Notes under the pieces: model-generated | What the model was told of the DNA's origin: nothing | The model's input: the letters and a program-made list of their open reading frames with translations, nothing else | Database searches by the model: none | Origin: an uncultured Lachnospiraceae bacterium | GTDB taxonomy: Bacteria > Bacillota > Clostridia > Lachnospirales > Lachnospiraceae | Assembly: GCA_910578645.1 (NCBI GenBank) | Contig: CAJTQI010000018.1 | Coordinates: 1-22,016 of the forward strand | Length of the DNA: 22,016 nucleotides | Direction of reading: 5' to 3' | Part shown: in pieces, positions 1 through 6,555 of the stretch | How positions within the stretch are numbered: position 1 is the first letter of the stretch | Layout: each line of letters opens with the position of its first letter | Made by a program: the position numbers and the translations under genes

Positions 1-27
1 CGCTGTCCCTATTCCATTTACACTCAT
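1..27 (-). CDS. 5' end of a paralogue of the 156-aa acidic protein (runs off the left edge)
   Basis: Only nine codons lie in the window. They read MSVNGIGTA, and the first seven residues are identical to the start of the 156-aa protein encoded at 128-598. The start codon has a GGAGG ribosome binding site ten bases upstream, and the leader is nearly the same as that of the neighbouring gene. The gene therefore looks like the next unit of a tandem array. Its function is unknown, and nothing beyond the start can be judged. Confidence 0.6.
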
Positions 28-56
28 CTCCAAATGTCCTCCATTATTTTTTATTG

Positions 57-96
57 CAGCCCCTCTGTCGGTCAGACCATATCTGTTCTTGCACAG
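57..96 (-). repeat. Intercistronic repeat element, copy A (diverged)
   Basis: This is the most diverged of four copies of an element found in the gaps of the paralogue array. It keeps the core GACAGAGGGGCTG (minus strand) just upstream of the leader of the gene at the window edge. The longer hairpin seen in the other copies is not preserved here. In its place is a short CTGT/ACAG stem. Confidence 0.5.
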
Positions 97-127
97 TTAC
101 CAGTATTCTTAAAGCTGCCCACGCTTT

Positions 128-598
128 CTAAGCCTCCGTTGAAATATTCGACATTTCATCCGATACTGTATCCATTCCGGTATCATCAGATGGCATATTA
201 TTATCGGTATCATGCTCTGAATTTTCATTTGGTGCTTCTGTCGGCTTGGAAATTTCCAAACTCATTGTAGTTTCCATTCCGCCAATACTCATTGTCATTA
301 CAAGCACCCTTGAACCATCTGGCTTAACAATAATATCTGTCTTTGATTCAGATTCCTGTTTATCTGCCTGCTCCAATTCCTCATCTACTGCGTCACTATC
401 CTCCTGCTCCATTAACGGATTCGTTGATTTAAGTGCGTCATATATATCCTGCACATTGGCATTCTGCCTTGTACCTGCAGGAGCGGGTGCCTCTGCCATC
501 TGTTTCTGCGGGCAGAACTGTCCGGTCCTGCTCCTGTTGTACTTATTCGCTGATACATTATTCTGATAATAATTCTGTCCTATTCCATTTACGCTCAT
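128..598 (-). CDS. Hypothetical 156-aa acidic protein of the paralogue array
   Basis: I do not recognise a named function. The protein starts MSVNGIGQNYY and has an Asn/Tyr-rich N-terminus. Residues about 55-85 are rich in Glu and Asp. A short predicted beta segment follows around residues 88-115 (IIVKPDGSRVLVMTMSIGG), and the C-terminal tail is disordered, rich in Asp, Ser and Thr. There is no Sec signal peptide or membrane segment. GGAGG lies nine bases before the ATG, which supports this start. The first residues match the partial gene at the window edge, and the MSxxG pattern is shared with the larger upstream proteins (MSILGVNG). It is probably co-transcribed from the LytTR promoter near 5007. 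An export signal at the N-terminus is possible but is inference only. Confidence 0.7.
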   Translation of the reverse strand: MSVNGIGQNYYQNNVSANKYNRSRTGQFCPQKQMAEAPAPAGTRQNANVQDIYDALKSTNPLMEQEDSDAVDEELEQADKQESESKTDIIVKPDGSRVLVMTMSIGGMETTMSLEISKPTEAPNENSEHDTDNNMPSDDTGMDTVSDEMSNISTEA

Positions 599-627
599 GA
601 TTCAAATCCTCCATTATTTTTCTATGT

Positions 628-685
628 CAGCCCCTCTGTCGTTCAGAGCCGCTCCCGCTCCCTCGTAATGAGTCCGAACAGTTCA
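628..685 (-). repeat. Intercistronic structured repeat element, copy B
   Basis: On the minus strand the outer arms CTGTTC (676-681) and GAGCGG (655-660) can pair across a 15-nt loop that reads GGACTCATTACGAGG. Inside that loop CTC and GAG can form a second short stem. A second hairpin, CTCTG/CAGAG, follows at 634-648. The copy ends 30 bases before the ATG of the 156-aa protein. It also contains a local duplication of GGGAGC. Confidence 0.6.
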
Positions 686-726
686 TCCAATCATGCAGAC
701 ATACTGCCTAGCCTGTCAAACTTCAT
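643..726 (-). other. 28-codon small ORF interrupted by an in-frame TGA
   Basis: An ATG at 726 follows the strong ribosome binding site GAGGAGGTG and opens MKFDRLGSMSA. The next codon is TGA (691-693). The same frame continues as LDELFGLITRERERL to a second TGA at 643-645, so the second half overlaps repeat copy B. It could be a decayed small gene, a leader peptide, or chance. The strong ribosome binding site is the only firm evidence. Confidence 0.3.
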
Positions 727-772
727 GATAAACACCTCCTCGCTGTAATTGCTACAATATTATTCATGGACA

Positions 773-1117
773 TTATTGTCCAGAAAATATGCCTTTTTCA
801 ATCCGCACTCCCTTTATGCGGTTCCGCCGAAATAATCTCCTCCTACACGTTGGATTCATCCAAGCCCCGTCCATTTCATCTTCGTCAAGATACGGCTCCA
901 CCGCTATCGGGTCATCATCATAGACCGCCGAGCCGCCATCCTCAATCTGATGCACGGCATCCGGGGGCGAGGCTTCCCTGTGTGGTGCATCCGCTGATTG
1001 CGGGAATCATGATTGCGGTAATAAGTAATGCCGATAATCTGCTGACACGCATTTTTCATGTCCTCCGCCATAAATTGAGGGAACCGACCACCTGTTGATA
1101 ATACGAACCGGCCCTCA
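773..1117 (-). pseudogene. Frameshifted relic of an unidentified gene
   Basis: Two minus-strand frames join into one plausible protein. The upstream part includes MAEDMKNACQQIIG and YYRNHDSRNQRMHH. The downstream part, in another frame from about 957, reads DAVHQIEDGGSAVYDDD followed by PIAVEPYLDEDEMDG. No start codon with a good ribosome binding site is visible for the full reading. The relic lies between repeat copies C and B, where a further array gene would be expected. I do not recognise the family. The frame join is inferred from continuity of composition, not from an alignment. Confidence 0.4.
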
Positions 1118-1147
1118 AAAAAGTTTCATTCCTCTTATCCGTTGCGG

Positions 1148-1204
1148 CGGCCCCTCTGTCATTCGGAGCCGCCCATGCCCCCTTATGGTAAGTCCGGGCA
1201 TGCT
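1148..1204 (-). repeat. Intercistronic structured repeat element, copy C
   Basis: This copy has the strongest outer stem: CATGCCC (1196-1202) pairs perfectly with GGGCATG (1174-1180) on the minus strand. The loop is 15 nt, the same length as in copies B and D. The loop ends match the other copies (GGACT...AGG), and CTTA/TAAG can form the inner stem. The conserved core GACAGAGGGGC follows. The stem sequence differs completely from copies B and D while pairing is kept. Confidence 0.6.
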
Positions 1205-1209
1205 CTTCC

Positions 1210-1938
1210 TTACTTCAAAATACCCGCCGCCTCCATGATGTTCTGCGCATACGCTGTGATTGCAGAACCCATAACTTCTGATGCAGTCGTATATGTATAC
1301 CTGCTTGTATCCATTGTATGGTTAGCGAGAGCCTCTGCTATACTTTGTTTTTTATAAGCTATCTCCATCTGCTGTCTTCGTTCCTCTGCTGCTTCTTGGC
1401 TCCGCTCTATACTCTCTTTCCTCTGTGCCGCCTCTTTCTCACGTTTCGCTTTATTGATTTCATTAACCTCCCTTACCCGCTCTGGTGAATCACTGCAGCC
1501 ACTGATATACGTTACACTTCCATCCTCATGGACTACCACTCCACCCGGTTCATAGACAAGTCCCTTTGCCGCAAACGAAGCCGTCAGCATCGGAGTGGCA
1601 TTAAAGAAATCATCTATCTTTCCCTCGTAATAAGCCGCCTTTTCCGGGTCATTCACCATCTGCTCCAGAATGTTCGGGGCAATCACAACATCACTGCCGC
1701 TCATGCTCTTTCCCGCCCTGTCAAGGCTTTTCTGGTCTTTCCCAATACTCTGGATTCTTACATTGCCATACTTTGACCGTAGATATTCTGTGTAAGCATC
1801 CACCTTTGATGTGTCTGCTGCCTCTCCCGTTTTCTGTAACTGCTCCGTAAACCCTGTCCTGTTTGTGCCTGTTTTTTGCGTTCGGTTTGCGTACCGATAT
1901 GCGCCCATCAAAGCACCGTTAACTCCTAAAATACTCAT
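1210..1938 (-). CDS. DUF6033-like protein, second tandem copy (242 aa)
   Basis: The function of the family is unknown. I place it in DUF6033 from memory, with moderate certainty. The start is MSILGVNG at 1938, because GGAAGGAG lies about ten bases upstream; a longer reading from 1974 lacks such a site. Residues 1-45 carry the conserved N-terminus with TEQLQKTGEAADTSKVDAY. Residues about 80-115 contain the block VVIAPNILEQMVNDPEKAAY. Residues about 160-215 are charged and probably helical or coiled coil (KREKEAAQRKESIERSQEA). The protein ends GILK. It has no signal peptide or transmembrane segment. It is a clear tandem paralogue of the gene at 2028-2759, and the two share nearly identical upstream sequence, so the duplication included the ribosome binding site. 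Confidence 0.8.
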   Translation of the reverse strand: MSILGVNGALMGAYRYANRTQKTGTNRTGFTEQLQKTGEAADTSKVDAYTEYLRSKYGNVRIQSIGKDQKSLDRAGKSMSGSDVVIAPNILEQMVNDPEKAAYYEGKIDDFFNATPMLTASFAAKGLVYEPGGVVVHEDGSVTYISGCSDSPERVREVNEINKAKREKEAAQRKESIERSQEAAEERRQQMEIAYKKQSIAEALANHTMDTSRYTYTTASEVMGSAITAYAQNIMEAAGILK

Positions 1939-1973
1939 AATAAATCTTCTCCTTCCAAAACATATTTGTATCA

Positions 1974-2027
1974 CAGTCCCTCTGTCATTCAGGGCTGAAT
2001 CCGCTCCCTTGCAATAAGTCCGAACAG
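1974..2027 (-). repeat. Intercistronic structured repeat element, copy D
   Basis: It begins directly at the stop codon of the upstream DUF6033-like gene. Outer arms CTGTTC (2022-2027) and GAGCGG (2001-2006) pair with two G-U pairs across a 15-nt loop reading GGACTTATTGCAAGG. CTT/AAG inside the loop replaces the CTC/GAG of copy B, a compensatory change. The core GACAGAGGGAC follows, about 36 bases before the next start codon. Confidence 0.6.
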
Positions 2028-2759
2028 TTAATTCAAAATACCCGGCGTAATGAACGCACTCATTTCATAAGCCGCAATCGCAGAACTCATGGTTTCTGGC
2101 GTTCCCGCATAGGTAACCCTGCCTGTTTCTGCTGCACGGTTGGCATAAATTTCTTCCATAGCCTGCCGTTTATAGGCTATCTCCATTTCCATTCTCCGCT
2201 TCTTGGCCGCTTGTTCGCTCTGTTCCTGATACTTTTGTTTGCGTTTTGCTTTTTCCTCATCCTCGGCCTTCATCTGTGCCTCTATCTTAGCCTTTTTTTC
2301 CGGGGAAACATCACCGCAGACATAATAGTTCGCCGTACCGTCCGGATGGAGCACCACTCCATAAGACTGGATTTCAAACCCGCCTGCTGCCATCTGTGCT
2401 TTCACCATAGGCTGCGAAGCGAAAAAATCATCTATGTTCTTTTCATAGTGGGCGGCCTTCTCCGGATTATTTGCCATTTCTTCCAAAATGTTAGGAGCAA
2501 TCGCTATATTGTCCATCCCGTATGTTCCCGTTCCCAATGCGTCCATGCTCTTTTGGTCACTTCCAAAATTCCGCACCATAATAGGACCATACTTCTGTTC
2601 CAGATATTTTTGGTATGCATCCACTTTTGATGTATCCGCCGCTTCTCCCGTTTTCTGCAACTGCTCCGTAAACCTTGCCTTGTTTGCCGATGTTTTTTGT
2701 GCCTTGTTCGCATACTGGTATGCGCTCACCAAAGCTCCGTTTACTCCTAAAATACTCAT
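2028..2759 (-). CDS. DUF6033-like protein, first tandem copy (243 aa)
   Basis: This is the first small protein after the two-component genes, starting 24 bases after the kinase stop codon. The start MSILGVNG has GGAAGGAG upstream. The layout matches the neighbouring copy. It has a conserved first 45 residues, IAPNILEEMANNPEKAAHYE around residues 80-105, a hydrophilic middle with VVLHPDGTANYYV, and a charged helical region at about 170-215. It ends GILN. It has no signal peptide or membrane span. The proximity and shared orientation suggest co-transcription with, and control by, the LytTR system. The biochemical role is unknown, and the family name is from memory. Confidence 0.8.
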   Translation of the reverse strand: MSILGVNGALVSAYQYANKAQKTSANKARFTEQLQKTGEAADTSKVDAYQKYLEQKYGPIMVRNFGSDQKSMDALGTGTYGMDNIAIAPNILEEMANNPEKAAHYEKNIDDFFASQPMVKAQMAAGGFEIQSYGVVLHPDGTANYYVCGDVSPEKKAKIEAQMKAEDEEKAKRKQKYQEQSEQAAKKRRMEMEIAYKRQAMEEIYANRAAETGRVTYAGTPETMSSAIAAYEMSAFITPGILN

Positions 2760-2783
2760 AATAAATCCTCTCCTTCCTGACGA

Positions 2784-4226
2784 TTAACTCTTTACCATGA
2801 CTGACAGCGTGAATTTATTGCCTTTTACAATGCAGTCTAAATCACCGCCATATTTCACTGCACATTTTCTGATATTCTTAAGTCCTATCCCATGCACCTC
2901 CTTATCCTTTTTCGTTGATATAGGAAGGCCGCTGTCCTTACGGAGCAGTGCCGAACCATCAAAGCTGTTTTCAATTTCTATAAAATACATATTCTTTGCC
3001 CGGAAAGACCGGATTATAATATAGGCTTCTGCATCCGGCTGTTTTTCCCGCATCCGTATGCAGGCTTCGATTGCATTATCCAGCCCGTTGTTTAAGATGA
3101 CTCCCATATCATAAGCCTTTATCGTAACGGCATCGGTCAGCATAAATTTGCTGGCATCCAACCTGATTCCCTTTACCTTCTTTACCGCATAGCGGAACTT
3201 GCTGCCCACCACCGCATCACTGACGGCATTTCCCGTATGCACCCTGCTGTCAAGCTGTTCCACCGACTGATACATACCCTCAAAATACTGCCGGATTTCC
3301 TCATCTTCATCAGCGCCCTTTTTCCGTAGCAGATTCTGCAAAACTGCCATATGGTTTTTCATATCATGTTTGACCGAGCGGATGCCGTCATACAGATGTT
3401 CCATCTCCACAATAGAACTCTGCATCTGCGTGGTCTGGTTCTCCAGCACAATCTTTTCCGCCCGCTCCTCCTGTAAAACCACCATGTCCTGATAGATGCG
3501 GAAGCTGAACACGACAGCCCCAAGCAGCACAAGAGCTATCATAGGAATGATAAGGTATAGTACCGGATATTTTTCATACAGCAGTACCGGGGTGCCGTCC
3601 GTAACGGTAATCAAGAGCAGGCGCACAAGCACCGAAACCAACACACCTGCCACGGAGGGCAGCAGATAGAATACTACTTCCTTACCCATCCGCCCCTTCT
3701 GTTTACCGCAATAACTCCCCGCTATTTTTCTTGTAGAAACAAAAAGCAGGACGCACCTTGCGGCTCCTACAAGGGCAACCCCAAAGCAGGACAGGATGCC
3801 TGCGGCCATGGGCAGATATTCCGCCGCACCGGTGCCTGCTTTATACACCAGTACCTCTATCATCTCATTTCCAATGTAGAGCAGGCTGTATCCCATCCAG
3901 AATGACAGTTCCCGCAGGGCGATGAACTGGACAGCCAGAAATATCTTTAACAGGACATTTCCCTGATACCAGCACACACAGAAAACAAATAAAATGCAGA
4001 ATGTAAACAGCAACTCCAGGATTAACGATGCACTGTCCGTATCTGAAAACAGCCCTTCACTGAATGCCCTTATCACAATCCATGCAATTCCCGCCGCCCA
4101 TCCCGCATTCCTTATCCTGCACAGCTTTGGCACGGCAAATCTGCCAAAAAAGGACTGTATGCAGTACCCTTCAAGCAGGCACAGTAAAACACCTGTCAAT
4201 CCCATAACCCATTCAGCCATCAGCAC
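2784..4226 (-). CDS. AgrC-like GHKL sensor histidine kinase
   Basis: This 480-aa membrane sensor kinase presumably phosphorylates the LytTR regulator encoded just upstream. Residues 1-245 hold about six hydrophobic segments forming a polytopic sensor. A linker helix at about 245-280 follows. The phospho-acceptor histidine is H287 in SVKHDMKNH, the N box is NNGLDNAIEAC (379-389), and the G box is HGIGLKNI (445-452). This layout and length are typical of AgrC/VirS-type kinases that sense peptides, but no peptide gene is recognisable here. The longest reading starts with GTG at 4226. An ATG at 4220 is equally possible, with GGGGTGG upstream. Either start overlaps the regulator stop, which implies translational coupling. 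Confidence 0.9.
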   Translation of the reverse strand: MLMAEWVMGLTGVLLCLLEGYCIQSFFGRFAVPKLCRIRNAGWAAGIAWIVIRAFSEGLFSDTDSASLILELLFTFCILFVFCVCWYQGNVLLKIFLAVQFIALRELSFWMGYSLLYIGNEMIEVLVYKAGTGAAEYLPMAAGILSCFGVALVGAARCVLLFVSTRKIAGSYCGKQKGRMGKEVVFYLLPSVAGVLVSVLVRLLLITVTDGTPVLLYEKYPVLYLIIPMIALVLLGAVVFSFRIYQDMVVLQEERAEKIVLENQTTQMQSSIVEMEHLYDGIRSVKHDMKNHMAVLQNLLRKKGADEDEEIRQYFEGMYQSVEQLDSRVHTGNAVSDAVVGSKFRYAVKKVKGIRLDASKFMLTDAVTIKAYDMGVILNNGLDNAIEACIRMREKQPDAEAYIIIRSFRAKNMYFIEIENSFDGSALLRKDSGLPISTKKDKEVHGIGLKNIRKCAVKYGGDLDCIVKGNKFTLSVMVKS

Positions 4227-4932
4227 CCACCCCGTTTCTCAGATACCGCATATAGGCTTTCACAAACTCCCCGTATTTCTCTTTTGCCAGATAGACATAC
4301 CCTCCGTTATTCAGGGTAATGCTCCCGCTGTCATACTCCGCCACATATGCCATGTTCACCAGATATCCCCTATGGCAGCGGAAGAACCCGCCTCCGAGCT
4401 GCCCTTCCATTTCGTTCATGGACGCATATGTCTCTATGGTCTCCCCCGTGGTGTGTATCTCCACTTTCTTTCCCCTACTCTCGATATAGAGGATGCTGTC
4501 CTTTTCCAGTGAAAAACTCCTGTTCCTCGTCTTTATGAACACTGTTTCCCGCCGTTTGCTTTTCCTCTTTTCCAGTTCCCGTCCTGCCCGGCGGAACGCC
4601 TCCCGGAACTTATCTTCCTCAATGGGCTTTAACAGATAGTGAAACGCCGCCACATCAAACGCCTCGAAAACATACTCCCGGATACCCGTTATGAAAATCA
4701 GTATGGTATCTTCATCCCTCTGCCTGAGCCTTTTCGCCGTTTCAATCCCATCCGTCCCTTCCATCTGTATATCAAGGAACACAATGTCAAACTGCTTCCC
4801 GGCGGCAAGCAGCGCATCCCCCGTCTCGTATAATCCGGCACATACGCCCGGTGTTTCCTTTTCTGCCAGTTCCTTTATCTGTTCGCGGATGATTTCCTCA
4901 TCATCACATATGGCTATGTTCAATCCCATCAC
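4213..4932 (-). CDS. LytTR-family response regulator
   Basis: This 239-aa regulator has a receiver domain (residues 1-125) and a LytTR DNA-binding domain (about 132-235). The acidic pair DD (10-11), phospho-acceptor D54 in FLDIQMEG, T82 and K102 in LLKPIEE are all present. The C-terminal part has the LytTR signatures ILYIESRGKKVEIHT and FFRCHRGYLVNM. The start is GTG at 4932 or ATG at 4929; the ribosome binding site is weak in both cases. It is the first gene of the operon and overlaps the kinase gene by up to 14 bases. Direct repeats of the LytTR type sit upstream of its promoter, so it probably regulates its own operon, including the DUF6033-like genes. The direct targets are inferred. Confidence 0.9.
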   Translation of the reverse strand: MMGLNIAICDDEEIIREQIKELAEKETPGVCAGLYETGDALLAAGKQFDIVFLDIQMEGTDGIETAKRLRQRDEDTILIFITGIREYVFEAFDVAAFHYLLKPIEEDKFREAFRRAGRELEKRKSKRRETVFIKTRNRSFSLEKDSILYIESRGKKVEIHTTGETIETYASMNEMEGQLGGGFFRCHRGYLVNMAYVAEYDSGSITLNNGGYVYLAKEKYGEFVKAYMRYLRNGVGADG

Positions 4933-4948
4933 CTACAATTCACTTTCC

Positions 4949-4969
4949 ATGCGAATGCTTTTCTCGCAT
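4949..4969 (-). promoter_or_regulatory. Small hairpin in the leader of the response regulator gene
   Basis: ATGCGA and TCGCAT form a perfect 6-bp stem with a 9-nt loop, ending about 20 bases before the start codon. It may affect translation of the regulator, whose ribosome binding site is poor. No alternative structure was worked out. Confidence 0.3.
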
Positions 4970-5006
4970 TAAGCATTAACTTCCCCACGGGCAATTCTTT
5001 TTACTT

Positions 5007-5036
5007 TTTATATCGGCAGAATTTTGGCGCAGTCAG
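5007..5036 (-). promoter_or_regulatory. Likely promoter of the LytTR/kinase/DUF6033 operon
   Basis: On the minus strand a -35-like CTGACT (5031-5036) and a -10-like TATAAA (5007-5012) are separated by 18 bases. This would give a leader of about 70 bases before the regulator start. The poor -35 is typical of a promoter that needs an activator, which fits the repeats just upstream. Confidence 0.5.
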
Positions 5037-5041
5037 CCGCG

Positions 5042-5074
5042 AGGGAACGAAACCCTATTTGAAAGGGAACGAAA
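5042..5074 (-). promoter_or_regulatory. LytTR-type direct repeat (putative regulator binding site)
   Basis: The 11-mer TTTCGTTCCCT (minus strand) occurs twice without mismatch, at 5064-5074 and 5042-5052. The start-to-start distance is 22 bp, about two helical turns. LytTR regulators such as AgrA and VirR bind paired direct repeats with this geometry. The site ends five bases upstream of the -35 element, the normal place for an activator. Confidence 0.6.
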
Positions 5075-5226
5075 TCTTTTTCTCTCCTAAAATAATCCCA
5101 AAGCAGGTCTAAAGTTTTTCGCCATTCGTCCGATACAGGGGCTTTTGCATGATTCGGCATCCTGTTCCACAAAAACAGTATCTGGACGATTATCACAGCA
5201 ATGCATATTCTACTATCGGCTTTTTA

Positions 5227-6555
5227 CTACTTACCGGCAGAGGTATTTATATACCGTTTGCTCATAACACAAATAATTCCAAAATAGCAAATATAAAAAA
5301 CCACAATACACGCTCCAAACCCACCGGCTAATTTGAGCAGAATATTATTCAAAGAAACCGGCAAGACCAAGTTCATTTTTCCATTCAGTAACGGTATGCA
5401 GAATAAAATAACCAATAAAGCCATAATCATTGGTGAGAGCAGCTTTATCGCTATCTGCTTATTCACAAGTTTTTCTATCTGCTTATTGCTTTTTCCCATA
5501 CAGCACATGACCTGATTGCTTTTTGAGTTTTGCCTGACCTCTATAATCTGCTGTAAAGATAATATCGAAAAATAAATAACCAAAAACACGATGCAGATAC
5601 TTATTTGTGAAGTTCCCATCCATTGCCGTATAGCCGTATTAAAAAGCTGAAATTCCGGCCGCAGCATCAGCATCCCGGTTACAAAAGAACAGCCAGAAAA
5701 TAATAAGCATATACAAAAAACAGCATTAACCGCAGCAGCCGTTTTGAAATTTGACGTTATATTTGCCGCAATATATAGCCTGTCTTTTTGATAGATTTGA
5801 ACGGGGTTCCTCCGCCTGTACGCATATAAATACCCAAACACCCATTTGTAAAAGGCAAAGACAGATACTAATAATGGTATTGCTGCAACAGATACGGGAT
5901 AAACAATATAAACTTCCGGCAAAAAAACAATGCCGCAAACGCATCCAATTAAGCACACAAAACATAAAAAGAATACAATGCCCCACTTTTTATAGCTGTC
6001 TATATTTTTTATGCCTTGACTGCGGTTTCTTTCACACATCAGCTCCCTTATTTGCAGTTTGCCTATGCGCTGCTTCAACCGGAAAGAACACACTGTTTCA
6101 ATCAGGCAAAAAAACAAAAACGTATATAACACACTTTTGACATAAAGGAATCCGCAATGTTTTATTCCATGCAGCGGCTCACGGAAATACCAAAATCCAT
6201 ATATGGAAAAACCTATTGTTGTTCCTGCTATATAGCAGCAAAAGCCAATTAACAACACTTCCCATAGGAACAGCCGGGTTAATCTCTTTTTTTCCATACC
6301 CAACAACAAATAGCTTGCAAATTCTTTTGCCCGCTGCTTTAGCAGAAAAAAGTCTATATATCCGACTAAAACTATTTGAATGGCGGCTATTAACAATGGC
6401 AGAGAAATCACTTGAAAACCGGCTAATTCTCCTATAATGGTTATACAATTAGATACCTCTATAACCGCTAAAAGGACGGTCATGGTAACAACATATAAAA
6501 GGTAATTTATAAAAGACCGCCTAGCATTACGGATTGACAGCTTCAAGTACATCAT
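5227..6555 (-). CDS. Compact FtsX/BceB-like ABC transporter permease
   Basis: This 442-aa membrane protein is the permease partner of the ATPase gene that overlaps it by 29 bases. I count ten hydrophobic segments, near residues 15-35, 53-72, 93-115, 135-158, 192-212, 217-240, 273-298, 318-333, 370-388 and 404-430. This is the BceB topology. The N-terminus LKLSIRNARRSFINYLLYV is typical of the FtsX/MacB-like family. BceB proteins are usually about 650 aa, with a large extracellular domain between TM7 and TM8; here that loop is only about 20 residues. AGGGAG lies a few bases upstream of the ATG pair at 6555. A role in antimicrobial-peptide or lipid export is inferred from the family. The substrate is unknown. 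Confidence 0.8.
   Translation of the reverse strand: MMYLKLSIRNARRSFINYLLYVVTMTVLLAVIEVSNCITIIGELAGFQVISLPLLIAAIQIVLVGYIDFFLLKQRAKEFASYLLLGMEKKRLTRLFLWEVLLIGFCCYIAGTTIGFSIYGFWYFREPLHGIKHCGFLYVKSVLYTFLFFCLIETVCSFRLKQRIGKLQIRELMCERNRSQGIKNIDSYKKWGIVFFLCFVCLIGCVCGIVFLPEVYIVYPVSVAAIPLLVSVFAFYKWVFGYLYAYRRRNPVQIYQKDRLYIAANITSNFKTAAAVNAVFCICLLFSGCSFVTGMLMLRPEFQLFNTAIRQWMGTSQISICIVFLVIYFSILSLQQIIEVRQNSKSNQVMCCMGKSNKQIEKLVNKQIAIKLLSPMIMALLVILFCIPLLNGKMNLVLPVSLNNILLKLAGGFGACIVVFYICYFGIICVMSKRYINTSAGK

Noticed and set aside
57..2027. Integron cassette array with attC sites between genes
   Set aside because: The gap elements are palindromic and follow each gene, but they lack the RYYYAAC/GTTRRRY ends of attC. 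The genes are paralogues, so tandem duplication is simpler, and no integrase is present.
1811..2630. Plus-strand ORFs opposite the DUF6033-like genes
   Set aside because: They are antisense shadows of two clearly homologous minus-strand genes and show no protein-like composition.
5008..5196. 62-codon minus-strand ORF between the permease and the response regulator
   Set aside because: It overlaps the promoter and the LytTR direct repeats, has no ribosome binding site, and its translation resembles no protein family I know.
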